Counted from the first letter of the stretch, positions 35,011 to 44,121 are shown. The stretch is DNA of 64,000 bases from Methylococcus capsulatus str. Texas = ATCC 19069 (GCF_000424685.1 NZ_AUKJ01000017.1:129001-193000), one strand, 5' to 3'. A program made the numbers and translations. Notes: generated by a model from the letters alone, not told the origin.

Positions 35011-36156
35011 ATGCCGCAGCCCATGAAACTGGCGGTGTTCGCCGGTTTCCTGATGTCCTGGGTGGCCGGGCAGGCGATTTCCGCGGATGAGGGCGATGCC
35101 GCCGCGCGGCTGAAGGCGGTTCGCGACCGGATCGCATCCGCGGAGAAAGAGTTGGAGACGATCGAAACCCGTCAGGGCAGCGTGTCCGCCGAGTTGCGGC
35201 GGGTGGAGGAGCGCTATGGCGACCTGGTGCACACGCTCCGGCTGCTGGAAGACAAAACGGCCGTTCAGGCCAGGCGTGCGGCGGAGTCGAACCGGCGGCT
35301 CACCGAACTGCAGCAGGCAGTGCTCAGACAGCATAAGGCCTTGGCCTCGCTGGCCCGGTCCGCCTACGCGTTGGGCGGCCGGCAATGGCTCAAGCTGGCG
35401 CTGAACATCGATGAGCCGGGGCGGTTGGCCCGCATGATGGCCTACCACGGTTACCTGAACCGCGACCATTACGCCCGCCTGGAGGCGCTGCAAAAGGACG
35501 TCGCCCAGGTCCGGGCGCTGCAGGACGAGGCGGCGGCCGATGCCGGGCGTCTCGAGGCGCTGCGGGAACGCATCGAGCACGAAAAGGTCGAACTGGATGA
35601 AACCCGGCGGGAGCGGCTGGAGGTGCTGGCCAGGCTCCGCGAGGAGCGCCGGGGAAAGGACGCCGAACTGGTCCGGCTCAAGGAAAGCGAGCACCGGCTG
35701 GAGGCTCTGGTATCCTCCCTGCGCGAAATCGTCATGGATTTCACGGCTTCGCTCGCCGCGCCAAGGTCCTTCGCGCGGCGCAAGGGCCAGTTGAGCTGGC
35801 CGGCGGCGGGGGAGCGGGTGGCGCAGTTCGGCGGCCAGCGGATGTCGGGTCGCTGGGACGGTGTGGTGATCCGGGCGCCGGAGGGCGCACCGGTCAAGGC
35901 GGTATCGGAAGGGCGGGTGGTCTTTTCCGATTGGCTTCGCGGTTACGGTTTGCTTACCATCGTCGATCACGGCGATGGCTATATGAGCCTATACGCGTTC
36001 AATCAAAGCGTTTACAAGAACGTCGGCGACTGGGTGGAGGCCGGAGAGGTCATCGCCAGCGTCGGTTCCAGTGGCGGACAGGTGGAGCCGGGCCTGTATT
36101 TCGGTATCCGGGAAAAGGGCCAGGCCCTCGATCCATCACAGTGGTGCAAGGATTGA
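35011..36156 (+). CDS. envC: Murein hydrolase activator EnvC (degenerate M23/LytM)
   Basis: 381 residues from ATG 35011 with AGGA nine bases upstream; ATG 35023 is also possible. After a signal peptide (KLAVFAGFLMSWVAGQAISA) comes a long coiled coil (about 30-250) and a C-terminal LytM domain. The zinc ligands of active M23 enzymes are missing: GRWDGVVIRAP replaces the HxxxD site and SLYAFNQS and GLYFGIRE lack the HxH histidines. This is what is known for EnvC, which activates amidases at the septum through FtsEX instead of cutting peptidoglycan. ctpA follows, as in pseudomonads. Confidence 0.9.
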   Translation: MPQPMKLAVFAGFLMSWVAGQAISADEGDAAARLKAVRDRIASAEKELETIETRQGSVSAELRRVEERYGDLVHTLRLLEDKTAVQARRAAESNRRLTELQQAVLRQHKALASLARSAYALGGRQWLKLALNIDEPGRLARMMAYHGYLNRDHYARLEALQKDVAQVRALQDEAAADAGRLEALRERIEHEKVELDETRRERLEVLARLREERRGKDAELVRLKESEHRLEALVSSLREIVMDFTASLAAPRSFARRKGQLSWPAAGERVAQFGGQRMSGRWDGVVIRAPEGAPVKAVSEGRVVFSDWLRGYGLLTIVDHGDGYMSLYAFNQSVYKNVGDWVEAGEVIASVGSSGGQVEPGLYFGIREKGQALDPSQWCKD

Positions 36157-36207
36157 GTGGCGCCGGAGATAGAGTTTGTGGCGGAATTTGTTGCGGAATA
36201 TTTGAAC

Positions 36208-37533
36208 ATGGTGAAAGTGACGGGCATGCGTGCACTCAAGATCGGTTTGTTGGTCGGTGTGGTGTCGGCGGCGAGTTGGGCGGAAGACAAGCCCACGCCC
36301 GCGGGGGCGGTCAATATCCCGTTCGAGGGGTTGAAGACCTTTTCCGAGGTCTACGGCCGCATCCAGCAGGACTATGTCGAGCCGGTACCGGACGACAAGC
36401 TGCTGGAGGACGCCATCCGCGGGATGTTGTCGGGCCTCGATCCGCACTCCACCTATCTGGACCAGGAGCAGTACAACGAATTGAAGGTCGGGACCACCGG
36501 CCAGTTCGGCGGGCTGGGCATCGAGGTCGGAATGGAGAACGGCTTCGTCAAAGTGATCGCACCCATCGACGACACGCCGGCATTCCATGCAGGCATCAAG
36601 GCGGGCGACCTGATCATCCGCCTCGACGACAAGCCGGTGAAAGGCATGTCCCTCAACGATGCGGTCAAGATGATGCGGGGCGAACCGGGCAGCCCGATCG
36701 TGCTGACCGTGGTCCGTGAAGGCGTCGAGCAGCCGCTCAAGATCACCATCACCCGCGACATCATCAAGATCAAGAGCGTCAAGAGCCGGATTCTCGAGGA
36801 TGGCTACGGCTATCTGCGCATCACCAGTTTCCAGTCCAAGACCGGGGACAATGTGATCGAGGCCATCGACGAGATGAAGAAGAAGGGGGCACTGAAAGGA
36901 CTCGTTCTCGACCTGCGCAACAATCCCGGCGGAGTGCTCAATGCCGCGGTGGCGGTCAGCGACGCTTTCCTCGAAAGCGGTCTGATCGTTTACACCGATG
37001 GCCGGGTGGAGGATGCCAAGATGCGCTTCTCGGCGACGCCCAACGACGTCATCGGCGGTGCCCCCATGGTGGTGCTGATCAACGGTGGTTCGGCTTCGGC
37101 CTCGGAGATCGTGGCGGGTGCGCTGCAGGACCACAAACGGGCGGTCATCATGGGCGAGAAGACCTTCGGCAAAGGCTCGGTGCAGACTATCCTCCCGACC
37201 AGCAACGGCGGCGCGGTCAAGCTCACCACGGCGCGCTACTACACGCCGTCGGGGCGTTCGATCCAGGCCGAGGGCATCACGCCGGATGTGCCGATCTCCC
37301 GGGTCAAGCTGGAAATGGCGGCGAAGTCGGAGTTCGCCCCCATCAAGGAGGCTGATCTCACCGGCCATCTGAGCAACGACAAGGCCAAGAAAGGCGGCGA
37401 GGCGAAGGATGCGAAGGACAAGGAGTCGGACAAGGTCGACGACACGCTCGCCCTGCAGGACTATCCGCTGAATGAAGCGCTCAACCTGCTCAAGGGCATC
37501 AACATCGTGCACAAAAACGGCGTCAAGAACTGA
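36208..37533 (+). CDS. ctpA: Carboxyl-terminal processing protease (S41A family)
   Basis: 441 residues from ATG 36208 (ATG 36226 also possible), with a signal peptide RALKIGLLVGVVSAASWA. A PDZ domain (about 75-165; GLGIEVGMENGFVKVIAP) precedes the S41 protease core: LVLDLRNNPGGVLNAAV, the Ser nucleophile in GGSASASEIVAGAL and the Lys base in GEKTFGKGSVQT. The C-terminal tail is Lys/Glu/Asp-rich. It degrades periplasmic proteins, in Pseudomonas mainly peptidoglycan hydrolases, with a lipoprotein partner. The gene is 51 bases from envC, consistent with a joint role in wall remodelling. Confidence 0.94.
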   Translation: MVKVTGMRALKIGLLVGVVSAASWAEDKPTPAGAVNIPFEGLKTFSEVYGRIQQDYVEPVPDDKLLEDAIRGMLSGLDPHSTYLDQEQYNELKVGTTGQFGGLGIEVGMENGFVKVIAPIDDTPAFHAGIKAGDLIIRLDDKPVKGMSLNDAVKMMRGEPGSPIVLTVVREGVEQPLKITITRDIIKIKSVKSRILEDGYGYLRITSFQSKTGDNVIEAIDEMKKKGALKGLVLDLRNNPGGVLNAAVAVSDAFLESGLIVYTDGRVEDAKMRFSATPNDVIGGAPMVVLINGGSASASEIVAGALQDHKRAVIMGEKTFGKGSVQTILPTSNGGAVKLTTARYYTPSGRSIQAEGITPDVPISRVKLEMAAKSEFAPIKEADLTGHLSNDKAKKGGEAKDAKDKESDKVDDTLALQDYPLNEALNLLKGINIVHKNGVKN

Positions 37534-37571
37534 TCAGACGGCGTTGCCGGAAAATGCGGGCGAGACTTCCA

Positions 37572-37599
37572 TTGAAATCGGGCAGTGGGTGCGCCATAA
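37572..37599 (+). promoter_or_regulatory. Sigma-32-like heat-shock promoter before hsp20
   Basis: TTGAAA at 37572-37577, a 14-base spacer, and CGCCATAA at 37592-37599 match the CTTGAAA/CCCCATNT heat-shock pattern well. The predicted leader is about 27 bases and holds AGGAGA before the ATG. Confidence 0.6.
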
Positions 37600-37633
37600 C
37601 GCAGACAGACCCCATCAAGACAGGAGATGCGTC

Positions 37634-38068
37634 ATGACAATCGGCCGCAATGAGCCGTGGAGTTTATTGAATCAACTGCAGCGTGAACTGGAGCGTTCCT
37701 TCGAGGGACGTCAGGGTTCGGACTCCGCAGCGACGGCCGAATGGACGCCGGCCGTCGACATCAAGGAGGAAGCCGACCGGTACGTCCTCCTCGCCGATCT
37801 CCCGGGCGTCAGTACGGACAACATCGACGTCTCGATGGAGCAGGGCGTTTTGACGCTGCGTGGCGAGCGGAACACCGAAGCCCGTACGGAGCGTTCCGGC
37901 TACAAGCGCATCGAGCGCGTCTACGGCAGCTTCTACCGTCGGTTTTCGCTGCCGGATACCGCCGACGCCGACGGCATATCCGCGCGCTATAACAACGGCG
38001 TGTTGGAAATCGTGATTCCCAAGAAAGCCGCGATTCAGCCGCGGCGAATCGTCGTCAGCGCCGACTGA
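37634..38068 (+). CDS. Small heat-shock protein, Hsp20/alpha-crystallin family
   Basis: 144 residues. The ATG follows AGGAGA at 37622-37627 by six bases. The alpha-crystallin domain spans about 38-140: WTPAVDIKEEADRYVLLADL, GVLTLRGERNTE, YGSFYRRFSLPDTADADGI and YNNGVLEIVIPKK. It is a holdase that binds unfolding proteins in oligomers. The short N-terminal arm (SLLNQLQRELERSF) is typical of class A bacterial forms. A heat-shock promoter precedes it and a strong terminator follows. Confidence 0.93.
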   Translation: MTIGRNEPWSLLNQLQRELERSFEGRQGSDSAATAEWTPAVDIKEEADRYVLLADLPGVSTDNIDVSMEQGVLTLRGERNTEARTERSGYKRIERVYGSFYRRFSLPDTADADGISARYNNGVLEIVIPKKAAIQPRRIVVSAD

Positions 38069-38084
38069 CGCCAGGTGGCGGGTA

Positions 38085-38112
38085 AAAAAAGGGAGCGGAG
38101 GCTCCCTTTTTT
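38085..38112. terminator. Bidirectional intrinsic terminator between hsp20 and rapA
   Basis: GGGAGC (38091-38096) pairs with GCTCCC (38101-38106) over a GGAG loop, flanked by a run of A on the left and a run of T on the right. It can stop transcription from hsp20 on the plus strand and from rapA on the minus strand. Confidence 0.9.
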
Positions 38113-38120
38113 CATGGGCG

Positions 38121-40970
38121 CTACACGGTGATGAGGAGTCGCACGGCATCGAGCCGCAGCCGGGCGGCTTGAAGGTATCCGTGCATCTCGACGGCATCGT
38201 CCTTGAGTCTGTCCAGTTCTTCCTGGCGGACGCTGGGGTTGACGCTCCGGAGTGCGGCCAGCCGTTTGAGTTCGTTCGTCATTTCATCGAGCATGCGCCG
38301 ACTGCTGTCGGCCACGATTTCGGCCAATCGGGTTCCGGCCCGGGTTTCCGCCAAGGCCAGCAGCTTTTCCAGATTCGGTTTCTGGCTCCGCACGAACGCC
38401 CGGACGTTCGCGGGTTCGAAAGTCTGGGGACGCTCGTCGAACTCCGCCATCGCGATCCGGCCGAGGTCCTGTCCGCGGTGGTCGAGCAGCGTACGCAGCT
38501 GCGTGGTCGGAAGGAACCGGAAGAGTTGCAGTCGGCGCGGCGCCGGACATTCGATGCGGTGGAAGGTTTCCAGCAGCATCTGGCCGGAGGCGAGGGCCGG
38601 GTGCGATACGAAGCCGAGTGAAGCGTTGCCGTGCTCGCCGTTCAGCACCAGGTCGATGGCGCCTCGCACCAGTGGGTGTTCCCAGCTCAGGAACACCATG
38701 TCTTCGCGCGCCAAGGCAACGTCCCGGTTGAGGGTGACGGTCACGCCGTCTTCCGGCAGCTCCGGGAACTTCGGGACCCGCAGGTGTTCCCCGGGACGGA
38801 GGATGTAACAGTCGGTGGAATGCTCCTCGACGACGACGCCGTAGGCATCGCACACCGCTTCCAGCCAGGGCCACAAGGCGGTGTCCCGGTCCCAGGCGGC
38901 GACGGCCTCAACCAGGCGGTTGGCCGGCTCCGGCCGGCAGGAGTTGAGTTCCAGCAGCCGGTCACGGCCGGCATGGAGTTCGGCTTCGATGGTTTCGGCG
39001 AGGGTTCGGGTGTCCTGAATCAGGGTGATGCCGGCATGGGTATCAGGTGCCAGCAGGACACGCCGAAGCTCGTCGCCGAGCCGGGCGAACACCGCGGCCC
39101 CTGCCGCGGCGGGACGGTGGAACGCGTCCAGTCCTTCGTGATACCAGCGGAACAGGATCTCCTGGGCCGAATCCTCGAAGTAGGGTACATGGATGTCGAT
39201 GCTGTGGTGTTGGCCGATACGGTCCAGGCGGCCGATGCGCTGCTCCAGCAGGTTCGGATCCAGGGGTAGATCGAACAGCACGAGATGGTGGGCGAACTGG
39301 AAATTGCGCCCTTCGCTGCCTATCTCCGAGCAGACGAGCACCTGGGCGCCTTCCTCTTCCTCGGCGAACCAGGCTGCGGCGCGGTCGCGGGCGATGATCG
39401 ACATTCCTTCGTGGAACACCGCGGCGCGGACGCCGCCCAGCGTTCTCAGCGCGTTTTCCAGGTCCACGGCCGTCTGCTGCCGGTGGCAGATGACCAGCAG
39501 CTTCGAGCGTGACGGTTTGAGGCGCTGGGCGATGTCGAGCAGCCAGTGCACGCGCGGATCGTGACGCCACCAGTCCGGGTCGGGTCTGGACGATTCCGGC
39601 CACAACCGGGCTTCGAGCGAAGCCTCTTGGGTCCGGTAATGCTCCGGTAGCGGAAGGGGGCGTCCGTGCAGCAGGCGGGAGGGGAAGCCATGGACGGTGT
39701 TACGGGTGTTGCGGAACAGTACGCGGCCGGTCCCGTGGCGGTCCAGCAGGAGCTGGATCAGCGCATTGCGGGCCGCTGCCGCGTGCTCCGGGTCGTTCAG
39801 GTCACCCACCAGCGCATCGGCGCGGTCGTGGCGCAGGAAACGTTGTAGCTGGCCGAGGGTATCGGCATCGAGCCGGGGGCTGTCGAGCAGCTTGTCGATG
39901 ACTCCGGCCAGCGCCGTGTATTCCTGCTCCTCCTGCCGGAATTGCTCGAAATCGAAGAATCGGTCCGGATCGAGCAGCCGCAGACGCGCGAAGTGGCCGA
40001 GCTTGCCGAGCTGCTCGGGGGTCGCGGTCAGAAGCAGCAGGCCAGGCGTGCGCCGGGCCAGCATTTCGACGAAGGCATAGGCCGGGCTCGGCTTTTCCGG
40101 CGTCCATTCCAGGTGATGGGCCTCGTCGATGACCACCATATCCCAGGCGACGTCCAGCACGTAGCGGCGGCGCTCGGGATCCTTGAGGATGAAATCGAGG
40201 CTGCTCAGGGCCAGGTTCACGTTTTTGAACGGGCTGCCTTCTTCGGCGGCGTCCTCGTAGGCGTCCTCGCCGATCAGGCTGAAACGCAGGTTGAACCGCC
40301 GCAGCATTTCCACCAGCCATTGATGGAGCAGCATGTTCGGCACCAGGATCAGCACTTTTTCGGTCCGTCCGGTGAGGACCCGGTGGTGGATGATCAGGCC
40401 GGCTTCGATGGTCTTGCCCAGGCCGACTTCGTCCGCCAGCAGTACCCGGGGCGCATGTCGGGACGCGACTTCGTGGGCGATATACAGCTGATGGGGAATG
40501 AGTGCGGTACGTGGGCCGACGAGACCCAGCACGGGGGATTGTTCGAGACGAGCGAGTTTTTCGCCGGTTTCGATGCGCAGGCGGAACACGTCGCCGGGGT
40601 CGATCTGGCCGGAGAGCAGCCGGTCCTGCGGTCTGTTGAACTGCAGAAACGGATTGAGCTCGATTTCTTCCAGGGTGCGTGGCTTTCCATCCGCGTCCTT
40701 GCCGAGATAGACCAGCAGACCGTCTTGCTCTTCGACCTCCTCGACCTGCATCGACCAGCCGTCCACGCTTTCCACCCGGTCGCCGGCGGCAAACCGGACC
40801 CGGCTCAGCGGAGCATTGCCGACCGCGTAGATGCGCCGTTCACCGCTGGCGATGAACGATACGGTGACCCTGTCGTGCTCGACGCCGACCACGGTGCCGA
40901 GCCCCAATTCCGGCTCTGTGTCGCTGATCCAGCGTTGTCCGGAACGCAATGTGGGAAGGGGGCCAGCCAT
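38121..40970 (-). CDS. rapA: RNA polymerase-associated ATPase RapA (HepA)
   Basis: 949 residues. It is a Swi2/Snf2-type ATPase that recycles stalled RNA polymerase. Two N-terminal Tudor-like domains (RSGQRWISDTEPELGLGTVV) precede the ATPase core with motif I LLADEVGLGKTIEAGLI and motif II VVIDEAHHLEW. The C-terminal helicase lobe has VCSEIGSEGRNFQFAHHLV and the motif VI arginines in EQRIGRLDRIGQ. The remaining 300 residues are the RapA-specific spacer and C-terminal domains. Length is close to the Escherichia coli protein. It diverges from purE. Confidence 0.95.
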   Translation of the reverse strand: MAGPLPTLRSGQRWISDTEPELGLGTVVGVEHDRVTVSFIASGERRIYAVGNAPLSRVRFAAGDRVESVDGWSMQVEEVEEQDGLLVYLGKDADGKPRTLEEIELNPFLQFNRPQDRLLSGQIDPGDVFRLRIETGEKLARLEQSPVLGLVGPRTALIPHQLYIAHEVASRHAPRVLLADEVGLGKTIEAGLIIHHRVLTGRTEKVLILVPNMLLHQWLVEMLRRFNLRFSLIGEDAYEDAAEEGSPFKNVNLALSSLDFILKDPERRRYVLDVAWDMVVIDEAHHLEWTPEKPSPAYAFVEMLARRTPGLLLLTATPEQLGKLGHFARLRLLDPDRFFDFEQFRQEEQEYTALAGVIDKLLDSPRLDADTLGQLQRFLRHDRADALVGDLNDPEHAAAARNALIQLLLDRHGTGRVLFRNTRNTVHGFPSRLLHGRPLPLPEHYRTQEASLEARLWPESSRPDPDWWRHDPRVHWLLDIAQRLKPSRSKLLVICHRQQTAVDLENALRTLGGVRAAVFHEGMSIIARDRAAAWFAEEEEGAQVLVCSEIGSEGRNFQFAHHLVLFDLPLDPNLLEQRIGRLDRIGQHHSIDIHVPYFEDSAQEILFRWYHEGLDAFHRPAAAGAAVFARLGDELRRVLLAPDTHAGITLIQDTRTLAETIEAELHAGRDRLLELNSCRPEPANRLVEAVAAWDRDTALWPWLEAVCDAYGVVVEEHSTDCYILRPGEHLRVPKFPELPEDGVTVTLNRDVALAREDMVFLSWEHPLVRGAIDLVLNGEHGNASLGFVSHPALASGQMLLETFHRIECPAPRRLQLFRFLPTTQLRTLLDHRGQDLGRIAMAEFDERPQTFEPANVRAFVRSQKPNLEKLLALAETRAGTRLAEIVADSSRRMLDEMTNELKRLAALRSVNPSVRQEELDRLKDDAVEMHGYLQAARLRLDAVRLLITV

Positions 40971-41092
40971 ATGATCAAGGGGATTGTTGTGCAGAAGGGT
41001 TGGAAAAAATCTTGGAATTCTACCAGATCGTCCGCGTCTTGACCGGACGGCACCGCCCGAGGGGGGATCGCCCGCCGGGCGATCCGATGGAG

Positions 41093-41121
41093 TTGGGATG
41101 CATGAGGCAGTGGGGTATCAT
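41093..41121 (+). promoter_or_regulatory. Sigma-70-type promoter for purEK
   Basis: TTGGGA at 41093-41098, a 17-base spacer and TATCAT at 41116-41121. The leader to the purE ATG would be about 26 bases. No PurR-like palindrome was recognised nearby. Confidence 0.55.
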
Positions 41122-41153
41122 AAGAACTTTTTTCAACGGCAACGAGTACCCTA

Positions 41154-41642
41154 ATGGTTCAGGTCGGTATCGTGATGGGGAGTACCAGCGACTGGGAGGT
41201 CATGCAGCACGCTGTCCGCAAGCTCGAGGAGTTCGGTATCCCCTGCGAGGCCAAGGTGGTGTCCGCCCATCGTACGCCGGACCTGTTGTTCGACTATGCG
41301 GAACGGGCCCGGTCCCGCGGCCTCAAGTGCATCATCGCCGGTGCAGGCGGCGCGGCCCATCTGCCCGGAATGATGGCGGCCAAGACCACTGTGCCGGTTT
41401 TGGGCGTACCGGTGCCCGGCAGACATCTCGGCGGGCAGGATTCACTGTATTCGATCGTGCAGATGCCCAAGGGCGTGCCCGTGGCGACGTTTGCCATCGG
41501 CGAGGCGGGGGCGGTCAACGCCGCGCTGTTCGCGGTGGCCCTGCTGGCGAACGGCGATCCGGCCCTGCAGCTTCGTCTCGACGAGTTCCGCCGGCATCAG
41601 GCCGACTCCGTATTGGCGGCACGATTGCCGGAGGTGCCCTGA
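41154..41642 (+). CDS. purE: N5-carboxyaminoimidazole ribonucleotide mutase
   Basis: 162 residues. It converts N5-CAIR to CAIR in purine synthesis. Class I PurE features are visible: [33 protein letters not shown] with the catalytic histidine, [18 protein letters not shown] and [20 protein letters not shown]. The ATG is the first codon of the frame that fits the family. Its stop overlaps the purK start by one base in TGATG, so the two are translationally coupled. Confidence 0.97.
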   Translation: MVQVGIVMGSTSDWEVMQHAVRKLEEFGIPCEAKVVSAHRTPDLLFDYAERARSRGLKCIIAGAGGAAHLPGMMAAKTTVPVLGVPVPGRHLGGQDSLYSIVQMPKGVPVATFAIGEAGAVNAALFAVALLANGDPALQLRLDEFRRHQADSVLAARLPEVP

Positions 41643-42772
41643 TGGCGCACATTCTGCCTCCCGCGATGCTCGGCATTCTCGGCGGCGGCCAGTTGGGCCG
41701 CATGTTTGCGATGGCGGCCCGGTCCATGGGCTATCGGGTGACCGTGCTGGATCCCGATATCCAGAGCCCGGCCGGGAGCGTGGCGGACCGCCACATCCGC
41801 GCCGCCTATGATGACGAGGGGGCGCTCGAAGATCTGGCGTCGGGCTGTGCCGCGGTGACCACCGAATTCGAGAACGTCCCCGCCGACAGCCTGCGCTTCC
41901 TGGAATCTCGGACGCGGGTGTCGCCTTCCTCGGCTTGTGTGGCCATTGCCCAGGACCGTATCCTCGAAAAACGCTATATCGCCGGTGCCGGTCTGGCCGT
42001 GGCGCCGTTCCTGGCGGTGGATGCCCCGCAGGATCTGGCCGGCGACCTCGCGCCCCTGCTGCCGGGGATTCTCAAGACGGCGCGTTTCGGCTACGACGGT
42101 AAAGGGCAGGTGCGGGTCGCCACCCCCGAGGACGTCCATGGCGCCTTCGAAGCTTTGGGCTGCCGTCCCTGTGTGCTGGAGAAGCGGCTGGACCTCGAGA
42201 CCGAAATCTCGGTGATCGTGGCGCGGACTTCGGCGGAACTCGTCAGAACCTTCCCGGTCGCCGAAAACAGGCACGAGGCGGGCATCCTTGATGTCAGCAT
42301 CGTGCCAGCGCGGGTGACGCCGGACATCGCCGCGCGGGCCTGCGAGATGGCCTGTGCCCTGGCGGAGGCCATGGACTATATCGGTGTGCTGGCGGTGGAG
42401 TTTTTCGTGCTGGAGGAGGGCGGACTGGTCATCAACGAAATCGCGCCACGCCCCCACAACAGCGGTCATTACACCCTCGATGCCTGCGGCGTGAGCCAGT
42501 TCGGGCAGCAGGTCCGCACGCTGTGCGGGCTCCCTCCCGCGGACACGCGCCTGCTCAGTCCCGTGGTCATGGTGAACCTCCTCGGGGACATCTGGCGGGA
42601 CGACGAGCCGGCCTGGGATCTGGTCCTGAGCGAGCCCGCCGCGGTCCTGCATCTTTATGGTAAGGCCAGCGCCAGGGCGGGGAGGAAGATGGGCCATTTC
42701 AACGTGCTGGCCGAAACCGTCGATGCGGCCCTGGAGAAGGCGGAAGCCCTCAAGCGTGCCCTGCGGCGCTGA
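41642..42772 (+). CDS. purK: N5-carboxyaminoimidazole ribonucleotide synthase
   Basis: 376 residues. It uses ATP and bicarbonate to carboxylate AIR, giving the substrate of PurE. ATP-grasp features: N-terminal LGILGGGQLGRMFAMAARSM, ILKTARFGYDGKGQVRV (ATP loop), VLEKRLDLETEISVIVART and EIAPRPHNSGHYTLDACGVSQF near the active site. Length is normal. It starts one base into the purE stop and ends two bases before the convergent DUF1249 gene. Confidence 0.97.
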   Translation: MAHILPPAMLGILGGGQLGRMFAMAARSMGYRVTVLDPDIQSPAGSVADRHIRAAYDDEGALEDLASGCAAVTTEFENVPADSLRFLESRTRVSPSSACVAIAQDRILEKRYIAGAGLAVAPFLAVDAPQDLAGDLAPLLPGILKTARFGYDGKGQVRVATPEDVHGAFEALGCRPCVLEKRLDLETEISVIVARTSAELVRTFPVAENRHEAGILDVSIVPARVTPDIAARACEMACALAEAMDYIGVLAVEFFVLEEGGLVINEIAPRPHNSGHYTLDACGVSQFGQQVRTLCGLPPADTRLLSPVVMVNLLGDIWRDDEPAWDLVLSEPAAVLHLYGKASARAGRKMGHFNVLAETVDAALEKAEALKRALRR

Positions 42773-42774
42773 AG

Positions 42775-43296
42775 TCAGGCCGGCGCCGAGCGGTCCCTCC
42801 AGGGGGACAGGTCGGCCGGGCCGGATGACAGCCGGTAGCGGCTGTCGACGCAGTAATCCAGCCAGCGCGCCAGGAAATAGTTCAGTGACCACTTGTAGTC
42901 CAGCACCCGCTGCGGCGTCGCTTGGTCCCCCAGGGCGTCACGCACCTCGGGGCGGCAGTGGTCGCTGAGCACTTCGACGGAATGGGCGTCGAGATAGACC
43001 CGAATCCGGACGGCGGGCTCGCGCAGTTCTTCCATGGCGCGGCTGAAGGCGTGCGTCAGTTCCAGCGTCAAAGTGTAGGGGGATCGTTCCAGCACGCGGA
43101 TATGCAGAGCGGGTTTGCCGTGCACCGATGCTTTCAGTGCCGGCTGGATCCGCTCCAGATCCGGTACCAACGCCAACAGCCGCTGGTAATTCGCCTCGCA
43201 CAGCTTGGCCAGCCAGTAGGAGCGGTTGCGGGGCAGAAACCGGCTCACGGCGGGCTTCCCTCGCGATAGCTGGCGCAGGCGCTCGAGGTTTCCCAC
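42775..43296 (-). CDS. DUF1249 family protein (YqiB-like)
   Basis: 173 residues. It has the DUF1249 pattern known from Escherichia coli YqiB: RNRSYWLAKLCEANYQRL, LERSPYTLTLELTH, RIRVYLDAHSVEVL and a C-terminal KWSLNYFLARWLDYC. It is a small cytoplasmic protein with no known activity. Its first 52 bases overlap the end of the QueD-like gene in another frame, an unusually long same-strand overlap. A start at a later codon would shorten the overlap but cut into conserved sequence. Confidence 0.82.
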   Translation of the reverse strand: MGNLERLRQLSRGKPAVSRFLPRNRSYWLAKLCEANYQRLLALVPDLERIQPALKASVHGKPALHIRVLERSPYTLTLELTHAFSRAMEELREPAVRIRVYLDAHSVEVLSDHCRPEVRDALGDQATPQRVLDYKWSLNYFLARWLDYCVDSRYRLSSGPADLSPWRDRSAPA

Positions 43297-43658
43297 AGGG
43301 TGACGTTCTGGACCGCGAATCCCTTCCGCCGCAGGTCCCGATAAATCATTTCTGCCAGGGCTTCCGCCGTCGGATGCTGTTCGAGCGCGAGGACCCGCTC
43401 GCCGGCCTGCTGCAGCAGGGGCAGCAAAGGATCGTCCCGGTGCAGCAACAGGTTGTGGTCGAGGTGAGTGTCGATGAAATCACGGGCGGCGGCCGAGATG
43501 TCGGCGAAGTCGCAAACCATGCCCTGGAAGTTCAGGTCACTGGCGGATACGGTGATGGCCGCCCGAACGCTGTGGCCATGCAGATGCCGGCACTTGCCGG
43601 AATGGTGCATCAAGCGGTGGCCGTAACAGAAAAAAATCTCTTTGGTGACGCTGTACAT
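43245..43658 (-). CDS. queD: 6-carboxytetrahydropterin synthase (QueD/PTPS family)
   Basis: 137 residues. Zinc ligands His14, His27 and His29 are in FCYGHRL and HLHGHS; catalytic Cys23, the Asp67-His68 pair in THLDHNLL and Glu123 in TLWETSS complete the active set of this family. QueD makes 6-carboxytetrahydropterin from dihydroneopterin triphosphate on the way to queuosine. Close relatives make pyruvoyl-tetrahydropterin, so the exact product is not certain. A PilZ gene ends just before the region upstream and the DUF1249 gene follows with an overlap. Confidence 0.8.
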   Translation of the reverse strand: MYSVTKEIFFCYGHRLMHHSGKCRHLHGHSVRAAITVSASDLNFQGMVCDFADISAAARDFIDTHLDHNLLLHRDDPLLPLLQQAGERVLALEQHPTAEALAEMIYRDLRRKGFAVQNVTLWETSSACASYREGSPP

Positions 43659-43664
43659 GGGGTC

Positions 43665-43967
43665 TTATTTGCTCTTGATCCCCTTGATGGCGCCGGCCAC
43701 ATGGTGGAAACCGGGCTCCGGCGCCGGAATGCAGCGTACCACTTCGATGCTGGCCGTCAGGGGGGGGGTGAGTCGGTTGTCCGGCTCGATGCGGATTTCC
43801 AGGGCGCGGCCCGGCTCGATGATTTCATCGGTCCTGAACAGGATGCCGGAGCCGCTGATGTTGACGCAGACGCCGGCGCGTTCCTCGTTCTCTCCTGCGA
43901 TCCGGTACTTGATCGGATAGCTGACTGGTATGCGTCGAGAGCGGCGTCTCTCGATGAAATGCGGCAT
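43665..43967 (-). CDS. PilZ-domain protein (probable c-di-GMP receptor)
   Basis: 100 residues from ATG 43967, preceded by a purine-rich GGGGGCGAG. The N-terminal RRRSRR gives the RxxxR arm and VNISGSGILF the (D/N)xSxxG motif that grip cyclic di-GMP. Only the PilZ barrel is present, so it would act as an adaptor. It lies six bases before queD on the same strand, and trpS diverges from it. The longer frame upstream to 44183 overlaps trpS and is rejected as the start. Confidence 0.88.
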   Translation of the reverse strand: MPHFIERRRSRRIPVSYPIKYRIAGENEERAGVCVNISGSGILFRTDEIIEPGRALEIRIEPDNRLTPPLTASIEVVRCIPAPEPGFHHVAGAIKGIKSK

Positions 43968-44121
43968 AGGCTCGCCCCCATGATTGTCCTCGGGGCGTAT
44001 TCTAAACGAATGGTGCGTGGTATGGTGGTTTTGAGCCTCGGCTGCGGGTGGCGGCACCGGGGGTTTTGTGTCATAGTGCCGCCCGCGCCGTTTCTTGCCG
44101 TTTTTGCACTCCTTCATCTGC

